The position numbers were made by a program, and so were the translations under genes. A DNA stretch of 21,141 nucleotides from an uncultured Flavobacterium sp. (GTDB lineage: Bacteria; Bacteroidota; Bacteroidia; Flavobacteriales; Flavobacteriaceae), in the NCBI RefSeq assembly GCF_946220915.1, contig NZ_CAMIHH010000058.1:1-21141 (forward strand), given 5' to 3'. This document shows, one piece after another, positions 16,099-21,141 of this stretch; the stretch's first letter is position 1; the number at the start of each line of letters is the position of its first letter. Below the pieces are notes generated by a model. It saw only the letters and a list, made by a program, of their open reading frames with translations. It made no database searches and had not been told where the DNA came from.

Positions 16099-17292
16099 AT
16101 GCCCCACGTATCACAAAAAGGCAGGCAGATGCCTGAATCTCCCATAAGGAAATTAGTGCCTTATGCCGAAACCGCCAAGAAAAAAGGCCACAAGGTATAC
16201 CACCTGAACATTGGACAACCGGATATAAAAACGCCGGAAGTAGCGCTTGAGGCGATAAAGAACAATACGATCCAAATATTGGAATATAGCCACTCGGCGG
16301 GTTTTGAAAGCTACAGGGCCAAACTTGCGGCTTCGTACCAGTCAAACGGTGTGAACGTATATCCGGAAAATATAATCATAACCACGGGTGGGTCTGAAGC
16401 ATTGCTTTTTGCACTTGGCAGCACTATGGACGCAGGCGACGAAGTGATTATCCCCGAACCTTTCTATGCTAATTATAATGGTTTTTCTGTTGCATCGGGT
16501 GTAAAAGTAGTTCCTGTAATCTCGACTATAGATGAAGGTTTTGCACTCCCACCTATTGCCGATTTTGAAAAGCTGATTACGCCAAAAACGAAGGCAATAC
16601 TCATCTGTAACCCAGGTAACCCTACCGGCTACCTGTACACTCAGGAAGAGATTCAACAGCTTGCAGAGCTGGTAAAGAAACACGACTTGTTCCTTATAGC
16701 CGATGAAGTATACCGTGAATTCACATATGATGGCGACAAACACTATTCTGTAATGAACGTTGCGGGCATCGAGGAACATGCCATCATGATCGATTCTGTT
16801 TCCAAGCGATATAGTATGTGTGGCGCAAGGATAGGCTGCATAGTATCCAAAAATAAAGAGGTAATGGCAACAGCCATGAAATATGCGCAGGCCCGCCTTA
16901 GCCCGCCAACATTTGAACAGATCGCCAGTGAGGCCGCCCTTGACACGCCGCAAAGCTATTTCGATGAGGTTATCGACGAATACAGGGAGCGCAGGGATAC
17001 CCTTATCACTGAACTGGACAAGATTGACGGTGTAAAAGTAGCCACTCCAAAAGGCGCGTTTTATTGCATTGCGAAGCTACCCGTAGACAATGCCGACAAT
17101 TTCGCACAATGGCTGCTGGAAAGCTTCGATCTTAACAGCGAGACCGTAATGGTTGCCCCTGCGGCAGGTTTCTACTCTACACCAAATGTTGGCCTTGATG
17201 AGATACGCATCGCCTACGTGTTGAAAAAAGAAGACCTTATCCGTTCGGTAGAAATACTAAAAGTAGCTTTAGAAAAATACAACAGCAAGTAA
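16099..17292 (+). CDS. Class I PLP-dependent aminotransferase (aspartate-aminotransferase-like)
   Basis: Fold-type I aminotransferase that moves an amino group between an amino acid and a 2-oxo acid. With the ATG at 16099 (MPHVSQKGRQMPESPIRKLVPY) it has 397 residues, normal for the family. The catalytic Schiff-base lysine is Lys236 in DSVSKRYSMCGARIG. The cofactor-ring Asp202 is in IADEVY, Asn174 in NPGNPTG, and the phosphate-binding Arg is in ARIG. The C-terminal DEIRIAYV holds the likely substrate-carboxylate Arg. The longest frame starts at a TTG (16063) whose extra 12 residues overlap a promoter-like element, so it is rejected; an ATG at 16132 is a less likely third choice. The exact substrate cannot be told from sequence alone. 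Confidence 0.95.
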   Translation: MPHVSQKGRQMPESPIRKLVPYAETAKKKGHKVYHLNIGQPDIKTPEVALEAIKNNTIQILEYSHSAGFESYRAKLAASYQSNGVNVYPENIIITTGGSEALLFALGSTMDAGDEVIIPEPFYANYNGFSVASGVKVVPVISTIDEGFALPPIADFEKLITPKTKAILICNPGNPTGYLYTQEEIQQLAELVKKHDLFLIADEVYREFTYDGDKHYSVMNVAGIEEHAIMIDSVSKRYSMCGARIGCIVSKNKEVMATAMKYAQARLSPPTFEQIASEAALDTPQSYFDEVIDEYRERRDTLITELDKIDGVKVATPKGAFYCIAKLPVDNADNFAQWLLESFDLNSETVMVAPAAGFYSTPNVGLDEIRIAYVLKKEDLIRSVEILKVALEKYNSK

Positions 17293-17311
17293 TTTTTGCA
17301 TAGATGACATG

Positions 17312-17341
17312 AAAGCCTTTCGCATTGCGGGAGGCTTTTTT
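17312..17341 (+). terminator. Rho-independent terminator of the aminotransferase gene
   Basis: AAAGCCTTTCGC (17312-17323) pairs with GCGGGAGGCTTT (17327-17338) over 12 positions, including two T-G wobbles, around a three-base loop. The T run extends to 17341. It begins 19 bases after the stop codon. Confidence 0.85.
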
Positions 17342-17458
17342 CATTGTTTGAAGTTCACATAACCTGTCATGACCAAAGGCACACAGGGCAAGTACAAAAC
17401 ATTAATTTCAGCCAATAGGTTTTAAGCGAATGGCTTGGGCCTTTTTGCCTTCCTTATT

Positions 17459-17512
17459 CCCGCTTTCGGCTATATCCCTCCTTCGTCGGGGATACCGCCT
17501 CTATCGGGGCTA
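17459..17512 (-). repeat. Imperfect hairpin element, possibly an interspersed Flavobacterium repeat
   Basis: On the minus strand the arm starting CCCGATAGAGGC faces the arm GCCGAAAGCGGG. The pairing is CCCG/CGGG, a purine-rich internal loop (ATAGA against GAAAG), GGC/GCC, then TATCCC/GGGATA capped by a ten-base loop. From memory, elements beginning TAGCCCCGATAGAAGCGG and ending in ATAGCGGATAGCGGG recur between genes in Flavobacterium. I could not check this here. It may be an RNA structure or a repeat family without function for the neighbouring genes. Confidence 0.5.
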
Positions 17513-17609
17513 TGGATGAAATCTTTTGCTTTTTAGCAATGCTTATTTCATTAGCGGTATTTGTACATCCCGCCCCAACGACAACCATAGCAACCAATTA
17601 TATAAACGC

Positions 17610-17639
17610 AAAAAGGGCATCCGGTATGGATGCCCTTTT
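17610..17639 (-). terminator. Rho-independent terminator of the giant surface-protein gene
   Basis: GGGCATCC (17615-17622) pairs with GGATGCCC (17628-17635) around the five-base loop GGTAT, with A residues before and T residues after. Read leftward, the transcript gets five U residues (17614-17610). It begins 16 bases past the stop codon; the symmetry would also let it work in the other direction. Confidence 0.85.
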
Positions 17640-17655
17640 GTTATTAAGGTAGGTT

Positions 17656-20600
17656 TTATCTCTTCAGCGCGAAGTGTGCTTTAAATTCTTTGGTTACCCC
17701 GCCTTCCTGGTAGGTTACGGTAAACCAGTAATCATCGGCAGGCAGCGGTGCCCCGTTGTAGGTGCCATCCCAGCCATCGCTGTCATATTCCGGGCTCAGC
17801 TGCTTGATCAGCTTGCCGTAGCGGTCAAAGATGTAGATCTGCGCAGCAAGGTAATCCCCATTCCACATGCCTATGATGTTCCATGTGTCGTTGTAGCCGT
17901 CACCATTAGGGGTGAAGAAGTTAGGGTAATCGATGATGCTCACGTTCTCTATCAGCAGGTCGAAGCCGTCGCCATCACAAGGGTTCTCTGTGGCAATGTC
18001 GCGTATGTGCACTTCGTGCGGGCCTGCCGGTACATTGTTGAACACGTTGCTGTTCTGCCATGGACCGTTGTCAAGCTGGTACTGGTATTCGCCATACCCC
18101 TCGGCAAGCACTACGATGGTCTGCCCGTCGCTAAAGGCATTGCTCACCACATAGCCATCGTTGATGATGCTCGCAGGGCCGCTGCGCTCTACCCTTACAG
18201 GGTCAATCGGGTCCGATACGCAACCGTTGGCGCTGGTAGCGATCACCGTGTATTCTCCCGCTTCGTCAGCCGTATAGGTTGGGCCGGTCGCCCCCGGTAT
18301 CACAACCCCGTCATGGTACCAGACAAAGGTATGGGTTGCGTCAAGGCCGCTGTCCATCGGGTGGTTGCGAAGCACTTCCTGTGTCCTGAAGTTAACACAT
18401 ATCGTACCGCCTTCAAGGCTTGGCTCCGGTATGCGCTCTACGTTCAGCTCTAATGTGGTTACCTCGTAGCAGCCGCTAACGGTCGACTCGTTGGTTACCC
18501 TTACCCAGATTACCTGGTAATCCGGCGAGGTAGTGTTCTGGTACGCTGTCGGGGCTGCTATCGCATTGGTTCCTTCCTCGGCATCCGCCTGGCTGGTATA
18601 GTAGCTTACGCTGTAGTCCGTAGGGCTCTGCGGGCCAAGGGCATCGTCATCCGCCCTTGTAAGGTCGAAGGTGAACACGCCGTCGTTCGTACCGTCATAG
18701 TCGCACTCAAAGAAGGTTTCCGTTACAGGGTAGGCTGTCGCGGCTTCTTCCACCAAAAGGGTTAGCGGGGCGGTAACCACGCACTCTGTTTCATTGTTGC
18801 TTACCTCTACCAGGATGTTCTGCACGTTTGGCGAGCTGGTGTTGGTATAGATGTACGGAAGGGCCGTGCCTGCTGCCTGCGCCGCAGCATCGCGGAAGAA
18901 CCTGATGGTGTAGTCCGCCGGGTCGGCATCCTCCCCAAGGATCTCGTCCATGTGGGTATTGAAATCGAAGGTGGCAATGCCGTCGGTGTCCTGCTCGCAT
19001 ATCGCATACGGTTCGATAACCCCGTTCTCCCCCAGTGCCGGTAGCGGGTTAACGATCAGCTCGAACGACACCACCTGGAAGCATACCGGGTTTTGCGGGT
19101 TGCCCGTGTTGGCCTCTGCCCTTACCCATATGGTGGCATTGCCGCTGTTGTAGGCCGTGTAGCCCACTATCGGGTTGGCCCTGTCAATGGCATCCTGCTC
19201 GGTCTCATAATAGGTCAGCACCATTGTAAAATCGTTGTTCCTGATGTCGGCCTCTGCATCGCTAAGGTCAAAGACCTCCATGCCGTCCGGTGAACTGTTC
19301 ACGTCGCACTGCACCAGTGGCTCGATGGTCGTATCGGGTTCCGGCAGCGGGAGCACTTTGATGGTTAGCGTCGTATAGCTCTTGCAGCCTTTAGGGGTGG
19401 TCACCATCACATAAAGCGTTTTCGGGTTGCCCTGCGGCGGTGCCGGGTTGGTATACGCTGTAGGGACCTCTATGGGCGTTGCCCCTGTAGCTGTCCTTGG
19501 GTCGGTTTCAAAATAGGTTACCGTGTTGCCCTGGCCTACTCCAAACTCACCAAGGATCTCCTCGTCTTTCCGGGTAAGGTCGAACTCGGCCTGCCCGTCG
19601 TTGGGAAGCTCCTCGTTGCAGAGCACCAGCATCGATGGCGTGGTGAGCGCCAGCGGCCTGTCAAGCTCCAGCTTAAAGCTCGTTACGCTGAAGCACTCCG
19701 TGCCCGGGGCCTCTACACGCACCCAGATCGTCTGCCCGCCCGTGCCGTAGTAGTTCGATGGGTTGGTGATCCTTGGCATGCCGTTGCCGGCATTATCTTC
19801 TGTCGTAAAATAGTCGATCGTAAGGGTAGCCGGCGTGGTGCCCATGGCAGCATGGATCACTGCATCCTGCTGGGTAAGGTCAAAATAAGCCCTGTTGTCC
19901 TGGCCGTTGTTGTCCTGGTCGTCGCACAGCACAAGGTCTTCAAGGTCTTCAGGGGCCATCGGCGCAGGCGACACCACAAGGGTCAGCTGCAGTGGTACCG
20001 CATTGGTACAGCCCGTTACCGTGTTCTCCACCCTTACGTAAAGGAACTGGAGGAACGGGTCTACGTTCTGGTAGGCATCCGTATTGGTAATATTGTTCAC
20101 ATTGTCAAGGGCATCCTGATGGGTAAGGTGGAAGGTAACATCAAGGTCCGGCGCGCCGTTTACCATGCCTTCTACCAATTCGTCAAGGTCGAAGACGCCT
20201 ATTCCCAAACCTGTCGTATCACAGATCGTAAGCTCTTCTGATGTTGGCGGAACCAGTACCGGGAGCGGCTCGACCCTTACATCCAGCAGCACGATACGAT
20301 AGCAGCCCGTAGCCTCAAGGGTAACCCTGACAAAGATCGTCTCTACTGCAGTATTGTTGGTATACGCCTCCGGGTTCTGGATAAAGTTTACACCGCCCAC
20401 GGCATCGTCATAGCTGTGGTAGAATGTCGTAATGATCCCCGATTGTGGGCCATCAGCCGTGGTGATGATCTCATCGACCTTCGTGTTCAGGTCGAATACT
20501 TCTTTCTCATCGCCAGGGTTGTCATAATCGCATAGCGTGTACGGTACAGGCGCATTGGCCACCGGAAGCGGGTTTACGATGAGCTCAAGCTCCATCACGT

Positions 20601-21141
20601 CATAGCAGCCCGTAGCGTTGTCCGTTACCCGTGCCCAAACCGAACCGCTTGCGCTGTTGTGGCTCGCAGGGGTCATGATGCGGCCCTCGCCTGTGCCGTT
20701 TGCAGCGGCATCGGCACTAAGGTAAAAGGCTATGCTGTAGGCTCCGGGGTCCATAGGGCCCAGTATCTCTTCTTCTTTTGTCGTAAGGTCGAAAGTCGCA
20801 ATGCCATCGGTATCGCTGCTGCCATTGTCGCATAAAACATACGCCTCAGGCTCCATGGCTACAGGGACAGGGCGAACGATGAGCTGGAGTTCTACGATGT
20901 CGAAGCAGTCCGTCTGGTCGCTCTCAACCCTGATGTAGATCGTCTGCACGCCATTGCTGGTTTCGGCTTCGATGTTAGTATAAGACGACGTGTTCTCTAT
21001 AACGTTATTCTGTGCGTTATAGAACGCATCATTGTAGGATTCGAAAGGGATGGCCGTAACCGTATTGCCAAGCGAAGCCTCGATCTGCGCAAGGGCAGGC
21101 TCAAGGTTGAAGGCAGCTACATCATCATTGTTAAAGTCACA
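17656..21141 (-). CDS. Giant repeat-containing surface protein with T9SS type B (gliding-motility-type) C-terminal domain, 5' end missing
   Basis: The frame is open to the right edge, so the start codon and signal peptide lie outside the window; 1161 residues are visible. A GTG at 20949 is internal and not a start. From the edge there are nine tandem repeats of 98-104 residues (DNA 18400-21141). An immunoglobulin-like segment follows (18399 downward, with WYHDGVVIPGATGPTYTA). The last 93 residues begin IIDYPNFFTPNGDGYNDTW and end HFALKR, the CHU_C type B sorting domain that directs T9SS export and surface attachment or release. Each repeat opens with C-D/E/N, has an FDL/FDF motif and carries a second Cys near its end. 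The likely role is adhesion or cell-surface structure; no enzymatic motif is seen. Its coding sequence looks more GC-rich than its neighbours. Confidence 0.93.
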   Translation of the reverse strand, partial: CDFNNDDVAAFNLEPALAQIEASLGNTVTAIPFESYNDAFYNAQNNVIENTSSYTNIEAETSNGVQTIYIRVESDQTDCFDIVELQLIVRPVPVAMEPEAYVLCDNGSSDTDGIATFDLTTKEEEILGPMDPGAYSIAFYLSADAAANGTGEGRIMTPASHNSASGSVWARVTDNATGCYDVMELELIVNPLPVANAPVPYTLCDYDNPGDEKEVFDLNTKVDEIITTADGPQSGIITTFYHSYDDAVGGVNFIQNPEAYTNNTAVETIFVRVTLEATGCYRIVLLDVRVEPLPVLVPPTSEELTICDTTGLGIGVFDLDELVEGMVNGAPDLDVTFHLTHQDALDNVNNITNTDAYQNVDPFLQFLYVRVENTVTGCTNAVPLQLTLVVSPAPMAPEDLEDLVLCDDQDNNGQDNRAYFDLTQQDAVIHAAMGTTPATLTIDYFTTEDNAGNGMPRITNPSNYYGTGGQTIWVRVEAPGTECFSVTSFKLELDRPLALTTPSMLVLCNEELPNDGQAEFDLTRKDEEILGEFGVGQGNTVTYFETDPRTATGATPIEVPTAYTNPAPPQGNPKTLYVMVTTPKGCKSYTTLTIKVLPLPEPDTTIEPLVQCDVNSSPDGMEVFDLSDAEADIRNNDFTMVLTYYETEQDAIDRANPIVGYTAYNSGNATIWVRAEANTGNPQNPVCFQVVSFELIVNPLPALGENGVIEPYAICEQDTDGIATFDFNTHMDEILGEDADPADYTIRFFRDAAAQAAGTALPYIYTNTSSPNVQNILVEVSNNETECVVTAPLTLLVEEAATAYPVTETFFECDYDGTNDGVFTFDLTRADDDALGPQSPTDYSVSYYTSQADAEEGTNAIAAPTAYQNTTSPDYQVIWVRVTNESTVSGCYEVTTLELNVERIPEPSLEGGTICVNFRTQEVLRNHPMDSGLDATHTFVWYHDGVVIPGATGPTYTADEAGEYTVIATSANGCVSDPIDPVRVERSGPASIINDGYVVSNAFSDGQTIVVLAEGYGEYQYQLDNGPWQNSNVFNNVPAGPHEVHIRDIATENPCDGDGFDLLIENVSIIDYPNFFTPNGDGYNDTWNIIGMWNGDYLAAQIYIFDRYGKLIKQLSPEYDSDGWDGTYNGAPLPADDYWFTVTYQEGGVTKEFKAHFALKR
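18400..21141 (-). repeat. Nine tandem coding repeats of about 100 residues
   Basis: The repeats begin at the first-Cys codons at 21141, 20832, 20532, 20223, 19926, 19620, 19308, 18999 and 18705, giving lengths of 103, 100, 103, 99, 102, 104, 103, 98 and 102 residues. The shared pattern is CD..(D/G)DG..FDL...(I/L), an aromatic strand such as YYT or YFE, (A)Y.N, a strand (I/L)WVRV, then C and a closing strand ending near P.P. The copies have diverged clearly in protein sequence, so they are old duplications. The first repeat coincides with the window edge, so more copies may lie outside. Confidence 0.9.

Larger units (their letters stand above)
17293..17655. other. Gene-free region between convergent genes
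   Basis: A 363-bp stretch between the aminotransferase and the giant surface-protein gene. It holds the terminators of both genes at its ends and an imperfect hairpin element near 17459-17512. I see no open frame with gene-like features, no tRNA and no transposon end in it. The part from 17342 to 17455 shows nothing recognisable. Confidence 0.7.

Noticed and set aside
17674..18453. 259-codon plus-strand frame opposite the surface-protein C-terminus
   Set aside because: It is antisense to the clear type B sorting domain, with no recognisable protein features.
17656..21141. DNA tandem repeats as a CRISPR-like or satellite array
   Set aside because: The repeats are in one open frame, differ strongly in nucleotide sequence and encode a repeat protein.

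Overview
The window looks like a piece of a Flavobacteriaceae chromosome (Bacteroidota, Flavobacterium or a close relative). The evidence is: type IX secretion (T9SS) sorting tails of both type A and type B on secreted proteins; promoters of the Bacteroidota form TTTG-N18/19-TAnnTTTG close to start codons; A-rich leaders without Shine-Dalgarno sites; a lipoprotein with acidic residues just after its lipobox; and the sequences of DnaK, PheT and ValS. There are nine complete protein genes and a tenth that runs off the right edge. I see no tRNA, rRNA, CRISPR array, transposase or phage gene. Most of this is ordinary core chromosome.

Layout. Position 1 to 2 kb: dnaK on the minus strand with a terminator behind it and, in front, a near-ideal sigma-54 (-24/-12) promoter. 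2.2 to 4.5 kb: a divergently transcribed two-component pair, a membrane PAS histidine kinase and a single-domain receiver that overlap by four bases. 4.5 to 8.2 kb, minus strand: a TM1410-type glycosidase-like lipoprotein and a large secreted M14 metallocarboxypeptidase. 8.4 to 10 kb, plus strand: a secreted subtilase with a type A T9SS tail, followed almost directly by the promoter and gene of pheT (to 12.5 kb). 12.6 to 15.3 kb, minus strand: valS. 15.4 to 17.3 kb, plus strand: a small exported DUF1573 protein and a class I aminotransferase. 17.3 to 17.65 kb: a gene-free stretch with two terminators and an imperfect hairpin element. 17.65 kb to the edge, minus strand: the 3' part of a giant cell-surface protein with at least nine repeats of about 100 residues and a type B (gliding-motility-type) T9SS tail.

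How the genes relate. Housekeeping genes (dnaK, pheT, valS, aminotransferase) alternate with cell-envelope and secreted functions (subtilase, carboxypeptidase, lipoprotein glycosidase, repeat adhesin). The secreted set fits a surface-digesting, probably gliding lifestyle, but apart from the kinase-receiver pair I see no tight operon. Promoter elements overlapping the longest possible reading frames argue for shorter starts of valS and the aminotransferase than the longest frames suggest.

The observations most worth following are the sigma-54-type promoter with upstream TGTCA repeats before dnaK, the 54-bp imperfect hairpin at 17459-17512, and the regular two-cysteine repeat array of the giant surface protein. 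No clearly new multi-gene system is visible.
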